The notes under the pieces: generated by a model
What the model saw: the letters and a program-made list of their open reading frames with translations, nothing else
What the model was told of the DNA's origin: nothing
Database searches by the model: none
Source of the DNA: a virus
Reading direction: 5' to 3' (one strand)
Length of the DNA: 28,054 bases
IMG/VR virus record: IMGVR_UViG_3300032331_001499
Location: 1 to 28,054 of that record
Shown: in pieces, positions 1 to 8,117 of the stretch
How the letters are laid out: every line of letters begins with the position of its first letter
Position numbering within the stretch: the first letter of the stretch is position 1
Translations under genes and position numbers: made by a program

Positions 1-942
1 ATATATAATAACGGAGTAAAATACATTAAAATTAATAGATATGACTCTGGTGGTCTTGACAGATCAGATTATTTAAGTCAACTGCAATCGATAACACTTA
101 CATACCCAGATCGCGGTGCTATAGAATATCCTATTACTACTATCCAAGAACAAGCTAATTTTTATCTTTATGGTATAACACCTGGGTATAATACTTCTTC
201 TAAAGGAGATATAAATAATTATAGTTTAGTAGCTACACAATCTAGTTTTAATTTCCCAATAAGTACATTAGTACCATTAACCGCCTCACTCACCGCAAGT
301 GTTAATCCTTTAGGATATTTTAATAACCCAACATCTTTTTATACCTTAGGAGATACCCCAAATATTCCTATTAGTTTTTCTCTAGCAGCTACTAGTAGTA
401 ATAATTTAACTAGTACTTTTATTATAGTACAAACTAATAGAAATATAGCTGGTTCCACTACAGTATCAGCTCCATTATCTAATCCTGACTATATATATTC
501 CATAGCTAGTTTAACTATCTCCCCATCAATATTATCTGGATCTTCTACAACTATTATTAATGGATTATTAGAAACAGATACATTTATAACAACTGTATCA
601 ACTGGGTTAGGAGCAGCCGCTACTGTAACTAAATTAACATGGAATATAACTCAATCTGTGATATTTAACGGTTCATCATCATTAACACTTTTCAACCCAG
701 ATGCTCTTAATTTTGATTATAATGATTATAATCCATTAATAGATAATGCTGAGACACCTCAATATTCTACTACATTTATGGATGTAGATTATTCTCAAAA
801 TCCCTTGACTCCTGTTAATTTTGGTCTTATATTATCCGGAACTGCTGATAGAGCATTTGTTCAAGATTCAAATTATAGTTCAAAAACATGGTCTAATTTA
901 AGATATAACGGTAGTAGAACAAATTCATACAGAACAATATAA
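1..942 (+). CDS. Virion structural protein, 5'-truncated by window edge
   Basis: The frame is open from the first base to the TAA at 940-942 and has no ATG before residue 240, so the true start lies left of the window. At least 313 residues are visible. The sequence is rich in Ser, Thr, Asn and Ile with few charged residues, as in beta-rich phage tail, baseplate or fibre proteins. I recognise no catalytic motif. A GTG at 658 could serve as a start but is unlikely because the same residue style continues unbroken upstream of it. The next gene starts two bases after the stop, which suggests co-translation with a structural operon. The assignment as structural rests on composition and neighbours only. 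Confidence 0.7.
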   Translation: MYNNGVKYIKINRYDSGGLDRSDYLSQLQSITLTYPDRGAIEYPITTIQEQANFYLYGITPGYNTSSKGDINNYSLVATQSSFNFPISTLVPLTASLTASVNPLGYFNNPTSFYTLGDTPNIPISFSLAATSSNNLTSTFIIVQTNRNIAGSTTVSAPLSNPDYIYSIASLTISPSILSGSSTTIINGLLETDTFITTVSTGLGAAATVTKLTWNITQSVIFNGSSSLTLFNPDALNFDYNDYNPLIDNAETPQYSTTFMDVDYSQNPLTPVNFGLILSGTADRAFVQDSNYSSKTWSNLRYNGSRTNSYRTI

Positions 943-943
943 T

Positions 944-2440
944 ATGTCAGAAAATTTATATAGTGCAAATATACAAGGAGATTTTAATGACTCTACTGTA
1001 GATGGTAGTGGATATGGAGCGCTTTCTGCTGCTGAAAAAAATCAAACATATTTTGCTTATTTTAGTAGTATAGGAGGAACAGATCCTGAACTTATAGATC
1101 AAACAGCTTACTTTGTAAAGTATTTAATTGATGCTCAAGGTAATGTAGTTACACCACAACCTAATTCTATTGATGTATTAAATTTATTACAAAATTTTGA
1201 ACCGGGGAATAAAGTAAATATTACTAGTTTAGAAGGAACTACATTATTTGGATCATTATTAGGAACCAAAACTGTAACTGACATAGGGAGAATAGATACT
1301 ATTCTAACCACAGAAACCGGATTTGGAAGAATGGATTATTTAAGAACAATGAGTTTTTACCAAGGTGGTATTTCATTCTCTAATATTCCTAACTACGCGT
1401 TTGTCGCTAAAAAAACAACAGACTCAACAGTCACTAATACAACTTGGACTGATCTCCCATTCGCTACTGAGTTATCAGACCCATTAGGTAATTACGATCC
1501 AACAACATATACTTATACTTTTAATTCTAATACCTACGATTATAGTACTAATATTACTTTTAATATAAGTGTATTAATAAATAATTTTAATAGTAATGAA
1601 AACTTTTATCTACAAATAATCAAATCCACAGATAATTTTGTAACATCCCAACCATTAGATTTAAACATAACCCCAATATTACCTAATAGTGCAACTCCAC
1701 CACCACTACAGAATATAGGATATGATTCTGAAGGAGTATTTTACGTAGCTAGTGGAGGAACAACTTCTGTTATATATTCAAACATTATATCTTCTACTCC
1801 ACAAGTATTTGAAAATGGGGCTAAAGTAAAAGTAAGATATAAATTAGGAGGAAATACAACGTCACCTAGTGTGAATATATTAGGTACATCTACTAGTGAT
1901 AATTTAGATACATCCTTTTTAATAACTACCGCTCTTTCTAGTCTAGTAGAAATAACTTCCTCATATTGGCTTGGAGCAGCAAATTATCCCACATCATCTA
2001 ATGTTATTCAATATTTAGTTGCTACTCTACCATTTTCAAGTATGTTAACTTCTCAAAATAATTTCCTTCAAGCTTTATCAACAGCATCTGTAGGTTTTAA
2101 TAACATAACCTCATTAGCTCAAATTCGCCCTGGAGATTACATTAGATTTGAATATGATAAAACAAAACAATCTAAAGTATATAATGTTTCATCTATTACT
2201 GGAGGGTATGTATATTTAGAAATTAAACCACCAATACCATCAGGCTCTATTTTAGACCACTTTACTGTTTATAGAATAAATCCAAATGCTGGTAACCAAA
2301 TAATATTAAATGTACCTAAACCTACAGGTACAACAGGTCAATCTTTAACAGGTTTTATTAAGCCACAATATATGTCTAAAGAATTAGAAGATAATTTTAC
2401 AACTATAATTCAAAAACTTGCCGCAGAAGGCACAATATAA
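944..2440 (+). CDS. Virion structural protein (baseplate/tail region), 498 aa
   Basis: The product has 498 residues and is Ser/Thr/Asn-rich, with beta-strand-like segments and little charge, like its upstream neighbour. Its C-terminal third, around residues 395-450, reads like a small beta-barrel (RPGDYIRFEYD, then YVYLEIKPPIPSG). It ends in a helical, charged tail (MSKELEDNFTTIIQKLAAEG) that could be an assembly interface. No signal peptide or membrane segment is visible. The ATG follows the upstream stop by one base. The gene is followed by a TATTTATAATAAA element before the next gene. I do not recognise the family with certainty; the structural call is inference from composition and context. 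Confidence 0.65.
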   Translation: MSENLYSANIQGDFNDSTVDGSGYGALSAAEKNQTYFAYFSSIGGTDPELIDQTAYFVKYLIDAQGNVVTPQPNSIDVLNLLQNFEPGNKVNITSLEGTTLFGSLLGTKTVTDIGRIDTILTTETGFGRMDYLRTMSFYQGGISFSNIPNYAFVAKKTTDSTVTNTTWTDLPFATELSDPLGNYDPTTYTYTFNSNTYDYSTNITFNISVLINNFNSNENFYLQIIKSTDNFVTSQPLDLNITPILPNSATPPPLQNIGYDSEGVFYVASGGTTSVIYSNIISSTPQVFENGAKVKVRYKLGGNTTSPSVNILGTSTSDNLDTSFLITTALSSLVEITSSYWLGAANYPTSSNVIQYLVATLPFSSMLTSQNNFLQALSTASVGFNNITSLAQIRPGDYIRFEYDKTKQSKVYNVSSITGGYVYLEIKPPIPSGSILDHFTVYRINPNAGNQIILNVPKPTGTTGQSLTGFIKPQYMSKELEDNFTTIIQKLAAEGTI

Positions 2441-2443
2441 TAA

Positions 2444-2456
2444 TATTTATAATAAA
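2444..2456 (+). promoter_or_regulatory. TATTTATAATAAA start-proximal motif
   Basis: This is a copy of the window-wide motif TATTTATAATAAAAT. It lies just after the stop at 2440 and 12 bases before the ATG at 2469. It may be a phage late promoter or an A/T-rich translation-start element. Confidence 0.45.
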
Positions 2457-2468
2457 TTAAAATAAAAA

Positions 2469-3125
2469 ATGGGATATTTAAATAACCAAATAGTAACAGT
2501 TGACGCTATTTTAACTAAAAAAGGTAGAGAGCTTCTAGCTAAAAACGATGGCTCATTTCGTATTACTCAATTTTCATTATCAGATGATGAGATTGATTAT
2601 ACTCTTTATAACCCAAATAATCCTTCAGGATCAGCTTATTATGGTCAAGCAATTGAAGGTATGCCTTTATTAGAAGCATTTTCTGATGAAACACAAATAA
2701 TGAAGTACTTACTCACTACATTACCTCGTGGAACAGCTAAAATGCCTATTCTTAATATTGGTTATACTAATATAGTATTAAAACAAGGTGCTTCATTATC
2801 AATCACACCACAAACATTAAATTATTTAGGTGGATCCCAAACATATGAAGCATCAGGATATAATTTTACTATAGGTGATGTTAGAACAATGAGTGTATTT
2901 AATGGTGTAGGTATCAATACAACTCAAGCTACTTCATTAAACTCAACAACTACTCTTGGAACTAATGTGTCTAAAACAGTAATTGGTACTACATTAAACA
3001 TGACTGGAACTACTATTAATACATTATTTGGTAACCAAACTCAATTACAAACAGTGTTGATTGTTCAAGGTAGAGATAGTGGAGCTCGAGTAACTATCCC
3101 AGTCACTATAACAAAAGTTAGCTAA
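2469..3125 (+). CDS. Conserved phage virion protein, 218 aa
   Basis: The N-terminus (GYLNNQIVTVDAILTKKGRE, then LLAKNDGSFRITQFSLSDDE) is a pattern I associate with a conserved structural protein in T4-like marine and Bacteroidota phages, in which residues 1-80 form the conserved block. The remainder is Thr/Asn/Gly-rich and beta-like (TLGTNVSKTVIGTTLNMTGT), ending in a short beta segment with RVTIPVTITKV. No enzymatic motif is seen. The ATG at 2469 has no Shine-Dalgarno sequence and is preceded by A-rich sequence. It sits within a run of structural genes. Family recall is from memory, not a search, so the specific role (baseplate, neck or tail) is open. Confidence 0.65.
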   Translation: MGYLNNQIVTVDAILTKKGRELLAKNDGSFRITQFSLSDDEIDYTLYNPNNPSGSAYYGQAIEGMPLLEAFSDETQIMKYLLTTLPRGTAKMPILNIGYTNIVLKQGASLSITPQTLNYLGGSQTYEASGYNFTIGDVRTMSVFNGVGINTTQATSLNSTTTLGTNVSKTVIGTTLNMTGTTINTLFGNQTQLQTVLIVQGRDSGARVTIPVTITKVS

Positions 3126-3142
3126 TAAAAATATTATAAAAA

Positions 3143-4213
3143 ATGTCATATAAAGCTTTAGACCCTCAAGATTTTTTAGTTAGTGCTGATAGTATAACAG
3201 CACCATGTTGGACTAATTACTCAAATCCAATATTATCATTATATACTTCCTCTGTACAAGTAGCAGGAACATCTGGAAATTATTACTTAAATGTATATAA
3301 TTCTAATCCATCTACAGACACAACAGCTGAGATCCAATTTAATATAGCATATGGTAATAAAAATGGATCTGGGTCATTATTATATGACGCAGGTATAAAT
3401 GGTTTATCTCCTTCAAGAACAGTTTATGGTCAATTCCGTAATTTAATTTATGGAGATGAGAATACTCAATTTTCATTCTCATCTGTCACTCCATCACAAC
3501 AAGATTTCTATTCTATTACTATTGATAGAGCAAGATTTAAAGAATCATTATTCCCAGGATCATTAAATCTAACATTATATTCCGCTTCACAACAGATTAA
3601 ATTAACAGATAATAGTTTAGATACAACAACTGTGACATATTGTGATGCAGGTAGAGTATTCCAAATTGTATCAGGAAGTAATGGAACAGCTGTATCAACA
3701 GCGAATAGTGCTTTAGGAGCAGTAAGTAATGGTATGACAATCTCAGGTTCATATGGTTTATTCCTACCCGATATTGGAACTATCATATTAAATGCTCCAG
3801 CTTTAGACTTACCATTTGCAAGTGGAGGTATTGCTTTAAATACAGTAAGAACATCAAATACGAACTCCACTAACCCATCTCGATTATACTCTACAAGCTC
3901 AGCCCGAATTGGTTTAACTACAGGTTCATATACAAGTAGTTTCTCATTAAATAGTAATGAGACAATCACTTCTGATTTTGTATTCTGCAGAGCAAGAAAC
4001 GCTGAATTTAACTACACTGAAAATCCAAGTTTTATATCAGGTAGCACAGGAGCTGTATTATATAATTTATTTATTAATAGTCCAACTACTTATATCACAA
4101 CTGTAGGTTTATATAATGACTCAAATGAATTGTTAGCAGTAGCTAAGTTATCAAAACCACTTAAAAAAGATTTTACAAAAGAGGCATTAGTACGTGTTAA
4201 ATTAGATTTTTAA
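3143..4213 (+). CDS. Virion structural protein, paralogue A
   Basis: The product has 356 residues and is Ser/Thr/Asn-rich with a beta-structural look. The last 70 or so residues (NPSFISGSTGAVLYN, then TTVGLYNDSNELLAVAKLSK) are clearly homologous to the end of the next gene. The shared ending, with LYN/FYN-(D/E)-x-(N/Q)-ELL-x-VAKL followed by a hydrophobic/charged final strand, looks like a docking or oligomerisation domain of a tail or baseplate component. The ATG is preceded by A-rich sequence and no Shine-Dalgarno. The next gene starts four bases after the stop. Function beyond virion structure cannot be read. Confidence 0.65.
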   Translation: MSYKALDPQDFLVSADSITAPCWTNYSNPILSLYTSSVQVAGTSGNYYLNVYNSNPSTDTTAEIQFNIAYGNKNGSGSLLYDAGINGLSPSRTVYGQFRNLIYGDENTQFSFSSVTPSQQDFYSITIDRARFKESLFPGSLNLTLYSASQQIKLTDNSLDTTTVTYCDAGRVFQIVSGSNGTAVSTANSALGAVSNGMTISGSYGLFLPDIGTIILNAPALDLPFASGGIALNTVRTSNTNSTNPSRLYSTSSARIGLTTGSYTSSFSLNSNETITSDFVFCRARNAEFNYTENPSFISGSTGAVLYNLFINSPTTYITTVGLYNDSNELLAVAKLSKPLKKDFTKEALVRVKLDF

Positions 4214-4216
4214 TGA

Positions 4217-5173
4217 ATGGGTGCTTTCAAACAATTTTTAAGCACGGATGTTATTGTAGCACCGTTAGTTGTTAACAAAAGTTTTTCTTTTGAAGGAAGT
4301 GCATCTTTTACTACTAATGGAATAGGAATATATTTAGGAGCGAATTATACGTCCTCAAATCTTCTTACTTCATCATTAGAGTATGATCAAAGGTTAAAAT
4401 ATAACTCTATAAAACAGTTATATTACACCAATTATATTCCTAACCCTATAAGTGGTTCACCTTATATTACTAATTATTTAGGACAAGCAGTTGAAGATAC
4501 TTCCCAAACTAATGTTTATAGTAGGTTTTATAATTACGAGCAAACTAGTTTATTTCAAACTAATTCATATCTTTATACTTCTAACTATGGATATGAAAGA
4601 TTCTTCCCAACAGAATCAGCTTACATTACCGGTGGAGGGTTACTTTGGGGAGGAATTGGTATAATATCTATACCTAAAGATCTATTTGGGGATTATATTA
4701 ACCCAAATACTTTTAGTTATAAATTTTTAGATAATGGTTTTAACGAGAATATTTTATTTGATAATGGAGAAGGATTAATAGTAGATGGTGGAAAAAGTGT
4801 ATATGGAATTATTAATTACCAACATGGTATTATTGTTATAACAGATCCATATGTGTTGTATGCTGATTATTTCACTTCATCATTATCATCTCCTACTTGT
4901 AGCTTCCAAAGTTCAAGAACAATATATGAAACCCAATATAAATGTACTATTAGACCTGAAGAATTTAATTTTAGCTTAAACCCGTCATTAATATCAGGTT
5001 CTACAGATGGTACTGTATATAATTTTGTAACAGGTTCATATTTTAGCCCATATGTTTCAACAGTAGGTTTTTATAATGAAAACCAAGAATTATTAATGGT
5101 AGCTAAATTAGGCCAACCTCTCCCAACAAGTCGAACAACTGATACAACAATATTAGTCAATATAGATAAATAA
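4217..5173 (+). CDS. Virion structural protein, paralogue B
   Basis: The product has 318 residues. Its C-terminal domain (FNFSLNPSLISGST, then VSTVGFYNENQELLMVAKLG) aligns by eye with that of the preceding gene, while the N-terminal parts differ. It is rich in Tyr, Asn and Ser, typical of tail-tip, baseplate or fibre proteins. An alternative ATG at 4213 is out of frame, so the start at 4217 is kept. Tandem duplication with N-terminal divergence suggests two related subunits of one assembly, for example baseplate or adhesin-attachment proteins. It is the last structural gene of the left block. Confidence 0.65.
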   Translation: MGAFKQFLSTDVIVAPLVVNKSFSFEGSASFTTNGIGIYLGANYTSSNLLTSSLEYDQRLKYNSIKQLYYTNYIPNPISGSPYITNYLGQAVEDTSQTNVYSRFYNYEQTSLFQTNSYLYTSNYGYERFFPTESAYITGGGLLWGGIGIISIPKDLFGDYINPNTFSYKFLDNGFNENILFDNGEGLIVDGGKSVYGIINYQHGIIVITDPYVLYADYFTSSLSSPTCSFQSSRTIYETQYKCTIRPEEFNFSLNPSLISGSTDGTVYNFVTGSYFSPYVSTVGFYNENQELLMVAKLGQPLPTSRTTDTTILVNIDK

Positions 5174-5177
5174 AATT

Positions 5178-5645
5178 ATGGTAAACTGGTTATATAAAGG
5201 TAATAAAATTGAAAATGTAGAAGATTTCGGTAAACATACTCCATTCGGATTTGTCTATCTTATTTCTAATACCATTGATGGTAGAATATATATTGGTAAA
5301 AAATTCCTTCAACATAAAAAGACTAAAAAACTAGGTAAGAAAGTCATGGCTGAACAAACTGGTCCTGGTCGTAAAAAAACTAAAGAAGTTTCATACGCTG
5401 AATCAGATTGGAAAACATATTGGGGTAGTTGTAAACCATTATTAGAAGACGTGAAACGTTTAGGTGAAGATAAATTCTATAAAGAAATACTAGATCTAGC
5501 ATGGTCATCAAAACATCTATCATATCTCGAAGCTAAGTACCAATTTAAAACAGACGTCTTAGAAACAAATAGCTATAACGATAACATACAAGCAAGATAT
5601 TATAGAAAAGACTTGGCAACCCCAAGTTCTATTGATATATTGTAA
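5178..5645 (+). CDS. GIY-YIG-like nuclease, standalone
   Basis: The product has 155 residues. Residues 23-42 contain a GIY-YIG-like core (GFVYLISN, then GRIYIGKK). A basic insertion and a WxTYWGS segment follow, then the helix LSYLEAKYQF near residue 120, whose Glu could be the metal-binding catalytic residue. No NUMOD or HNH DNA-binding tail is present, unlike the three homing endonucleases further right. It sits directly between structural genes and the primase. Such short GIY-YIG proteins are found in T4-like phages and are often annotated as Seg-like endonucleases; it may be a housekeeping phage nuclease. The fold call is fairly good; the biological role is unknown. Confidence 0.65.
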   Translation: MVNWLYKGNKIENVEDFGKHTPFGFVYLISNTIDGRIYIGKKFLQHKKTKKLGKKVMAEQTGPGRKKTKEVSYAESDWKTYWGSCKPLLEDVKRLGEDKFYKEILDLAWSSKHLSYLEAKYQFKTDVLETNSYNDNIQARYYRKDLATPSSIDIL

Positions 5646-5647
5646 GT

Positions 5648-6577
5648 ATGGTAAATCAAGCTTTAGTAGCAACAATAAATTCTGTTTTAGGTACTGGTAA
5701 GTCTACCTCTAAAGGTAATTTTGCTTACCATTGTCCATTCTGTAATCATCATAAACCTAAACTTGAAGTCAATTTATCTGAAAATGAAAAAGGTGAACAT
5801 CCATGGCATTGTTGGGTTTGTGATAAAAGAGGTAAAAGCTTAGTTAAACTATTTAAATTAATAGAAACTACTGCTGAAAAAATAAATGAACTAAAATCAC
5901 TAGTAAAATACACATCAGGTGTAGAAACAGTAGTAGTTGATAAAAAAGTAGAATTACCTAAAGAATTTAAACCACTGTCAAACCAATATAATAGCATCGC
6001 ATATAAGCACGCAATCAGCTATTTAAAACGCAGACAAGTTACATCTAACGACGTTATTAAGTATAATATAGGTTATTGTGAATTCGGCAAGTATAACAAC
6101 TGTATTGTAGTACCATCATATGATAAAGATGGAATTTTAAATTATTTTACTGCTAGAAGTTTTGATAAAAACTCATCTATAAAATATAAAAACCCAGATG
6201 TATCCCGCGATATAATACCGTTTGAGTTGTTTATTAACTGGAATATACCAATTATATTATGTGAGGGACCATTTGATGCACTTGCTATTAAACGCAATGT
6301 TATCCCACTGTTAGGCAAAAATATTCAACAAAATTTAAGAAAAAAATTAGTTACATCTAAAGTACAAAAAATATATATAGCATTAGATAAAGATGCTATT
6401 AAACAAGCTCTATCATTTTGTGAGGAGCTGATCAATGAAGGTAAAGAGGTATATTTGGTAGATATGCAAGATAAAGATCCTGGTGAAATGGGATTTGAAA
6501 ATTTTACAAATCTAATCCAACAAACCATTCCATTAACATTCTCAAGTCTATTTGAGAAAAAACTCCAATTAGTATGA
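5648..6577 (+). CDS. DNA primase (zinc-ribbon plus Toprim, T4 gp61-like)
   Basis: A primase makes RNA primers for lagging-strand replication, working with the replicative helicase. An N-terminal zinc ribbon is visible (C29, C32, C55, C58, with nearby His28 and His35). A central region carries the primase-like segments VVPSYDKDGILNYFTARSF and YKNP. A Toprim domain follows, with ILCEGPFDALAI (catalytic Glu) and IYIALDKDA (the DxD-type metal site). The length of 309 residues fits short phage primases such as T4 gp61 and is well below DnaG. No C-terminal helicase domain is present, so the helicase must be encoded elsewhere. The stop overlaps the next start (ATGA), suggesting coupled translation with the nuclease. 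Confidence 0.85.
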   Translation: MVNQALVATINSVLGTGKSTSKGNFAYHCPFCNHHKPKLEVNLSENEKGEHPWHCWVCDKRGKSLVKLFKLIETTAEKINELKSLVKYTSGVETVVVDKKVELPKEFKPLSNQYNSIAYKHAISYLKRRQVTSNDVIKYNIGYCEFGKYNNCIVVPSYDKDGILNYFTARSFDKNSSIKYKNPDVSRDIIPFELFINWNIPIILCEGPFDALAIKRNVIPLLGKNIQQNLRKKLVTSKVQKIYIALDKDAIKQALSFCEELINEGKEVYLVDMQDKDPGEMGFENFTNLIQQTIPLTFSSLFEKKLQLV

Positions 6578-7344
6578 GCAAAATAAAGCACTCGTATAAG
6601 CGTTTATTAGAAATTTCTGATGACCATAAACAAATAACACTACCAGATTCTAGATATTATAGAAGAAATAGTGATTATTATCCATCTGTCACTTATGTGT
6701 TAGGAACATATCCTAAAGGTAAACATTTTGAAGATTGGTTAAAGAAAGTAGGATATGCTTCAGAACATATAGTTAAAAAAGCAGCTGAAGATGGTACTCA
6801 AACTCATGAAATGATTGAGGAATACTTAAATGGTGAAGAATTAAAATTTTTAAGTTCATATGGTGTACCACAATATGATCCAAATGTTTGGATTATGTTC
6901 CTACGTTTTGTAGATTTTTGGGAGACATACAAACCTAAATTAATAGAAACTGAAGTACACTTATTCTCAGATGAATTAAAAGTAGCTGGTACATGTGACT
7001 TAGTTTGTGAAATTGATGGTGAGTTGTGGATTATTGACTTTAAGACATCTAATCATTTACAAACAGTATATGAATTACAAACAGCTGTTTACAAACAATG
7101 TTACAAAGAATGTTATGGTTTAGAAGCTGATCACGCCGCTGTGTTATGGTTAAAATCATCTAAACGTAAGGCTAGTAAAGATAAAATGCAGGGTAAAGGA
7201 TGGGAAATAGCTGAGTCAGAACGTACATTTGAAGAAAATTTAGAAATATTCAAAACAGTACGTAAGTTATTTGATCTTGAGAATCCTAAGTCAGCACCTG
7301 TATTCGAGTCGTTTAGAACTACCGCAAAACGAGAAGACTTGTAA
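6574..7344 (+). CDS. PD-(D/E)XK (RecB/Cas4-type) nuclease
   Basis: The product has 256 residues. The order of motifs fits the PD-(D/E)XK nuclease superfamily: His78 in THEMIEEYL, Glu126, Asp142 in GTCDLV, Asp155-x-Lys157 in IIDFKTS, and Gln169 in YELQTAVYK. This is the RecB/Cas4/lambda-exonuclease-like arrangement. No four-cysteine iron-sulfur cluster pattern is evident, so a true Cas4 is unlikely. It overlaps the primase stop by four bases, which points to a role in phage replication, recombination or host DNA degradation. The nuclease fold is well supported; the polarity and substrate are not determinable. Confidence 0.8.
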   Translation: MSKIKHSYKRLLEISDDHKQITLPDSRYYRRNSDYYPSVTYVLGTYPKGKHFEDWLKKVGYASEHIVKKAAEDGTQTHEMIEEYLNGEELKFLSSYGVPQYDPNVWIMFLRFVDFWETYKPKLIETEVHLFSDELKVAGTCDLVCEIDGELWIIDFKTSNHLQTVYELQTAVYKQCYKECYGLEADHAAVLWLKSSKRKASKDKMQGKGWEIAESERTFEENLEIFKTVRKLFDLENPKSAPVFESFRTTAKREDL

Positions 7345-7359
7345 TATTTATGATAAAAT
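7345..7359 (+). promoter_or_regulatory. TATTTATGATAAAAT start-proximal motif
   Basis: This is a one-mismatch copy of TATTTATAATAAAAT directly after the nuclease stop and 20 bases before the ATG at 7380. It marks the start of the accessory-protein cassette. Confidence 0.45.
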
Positions 7360-7379
7360 AATTAATTACATCTAAAATA

Positions 7380-8048
7380 ATGAATAAAGAATTTCTTAAA
7401 ATGCAAAAGTTGGCTGGTTTAATTACTGAAAGTCAATTTAAACAATTAGTTGAGAATGGAACTATTACTTACAAAGGTCCAACCGAAGATTCCCCATATC
7501 GTAAAGAAATATACCGTGATAATAAACCTCTTTTAACTGCTGAAACTAGTCAAGAAGAGCAAGGAAAAATATCAATGATGCTCAAAGGAGAAAACATTAT
7601 TGATCAAATGTATGAACCTTCTCAATTAGCTGACGTTTTAGGTTATGACAGCGTAAAAGAATTAGCCCAAGCTGTAGCAGAAAAAATTGATGCTCAATTC
7701 TCAGAAGACATCAATGAAGTTCGTACATCATATCGCCTAGGTGATGATATATTTGATGCCATATATATAGACATTATCCAACCTGATGAAGATGAATCTA
7801 ATTCAGATAATGGTGGATTATTTGATGAACCTGGAATGGATGGGTACACAGGAGGTGTTGGATTTAAAACAGGTCGTCAAAGGAATGAAAAAGGAATACT
7901 AATCCATACAGTAGAACAAGAAAAAGATTATCTAAAGTATTTAAAGAAAAAAGCAGATGAAGGAAATGAAAAAGCTATAGAATTATTTAGAATAGCCAAA
8001 ACACTTCCTGAAGTACAACCCCTTCTTAAACAATTAGGATTTAATTAA
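7380..8048 (+). CDS. Accessory virion-type protein with FLKMQKLAG leader
   Basis: The product has 222 residues of unknown function. Residues 5-20 (FLKMQKLAGLITESQF) recur almost exactly inside the gene at 22029, residues 142-157, showing that this is a mobile peptide module. ITE at 15-17 would fit the L/I-x-E cleavage rule of T4-type prohead proteases. The rest is acidic, with a predicted alpha/beta region around residues 85-140 and a basic, helical C-terminus (KDYLKYLKKKADEGNEKAIE). No catalytic motif is recognised. Its position at the head of the cassette and the module suggest an internal virion protein, which is inference. Confidence 0.6.
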   Translation: MNKEFLKMQKLAGLITESQFKQLVENGTITYKGPTEDSPYRKEIYRDNKPLLTAETSQEEQGKISMMLKGENIIDQMYEPSQLADVLGYDSVKELAQAVAEKIDAQFSEDINEVRTSYRLGDDIFDAIYIDIIQPDEDESNSDNGGLFDEPGMDGYTGGVGFKTGRQRNEKGILIHTVEQEKDYLKYLKKKADEGNEKAIELFRIAKTLPEVQPLLKQLGFN

Positions 8049-8064
8049 GTTATACATAACATAA

Positions 8065-8074
8065 TATTTATGGG
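8065..8074 (+). promoter_or_regulatory. Weak TATTTAT motif
   Basis: TATTTATGGG lies 16 bases after the stop at 8048. It matches only the first half of the recurrent TATTTATAATAAAAT element and lies upstream of the host-type promoter and hairpin at 8077-8113. Confidence 0.25.
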
Positions 8075-8076
8075 AA

Positions 8077-8099
8077 GAGGCTTGGCTTAGCTAAGTCTC
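8077..8099 (+). terminator. Putative hairpin terminator overlapping a promoter
   Basis: GAGGCTTGGC (8077-8086) pairs with GCTAAGTCTC (8090-8099), giving 10 pairs including two G-T wobbles and a three-base loop. A T-rich run (TTTATTATATTT) follows. It resembles a factor-independent terminator. The 5' arm also contains the TTGGCTT promoter element. Confidence 0.5.
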
Positions 8100-8113
8100 T
8101 TTATTATATTTAG
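8082..8113 (+). promoter_or_regulatory. Bacteroidota-type promoter, copy 1
   Basis: TTG at 8082-8084 is separated by 20 bases from TATATTTA at 8105-8112. It shares TTGGCTT-N15-TTATATTTA with copies at 26232 and 27467. The -7 box ends only five bases before the ATG at 8118, so the transcript would be leaderless or nearly so. Confidence 0.55.
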
Positions 8114-8117
8114 CAAG

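Noticed and set aside
658-942. A separate gene starting with GTG at 658
   Set aside because: The same frame is open to the left edge with the same composition, so this is the end of a truncated longer gene.
3508-3969. Antisense open frame of 153 codons
   Set aside because: It lies wholly inside the structural gene at 3143, has no start signal and results from low-complexity Ser/Thr/Ile coding on the other strand.
6574-7344. Cas4-type CRISPR nuclease
   Set aside because: The PD-(D/E)XK motifs fit, but the cysteines do not form the iron-sulfur cluster pattern of Cas4, and no CRISPR repeats or other cas genes are present.
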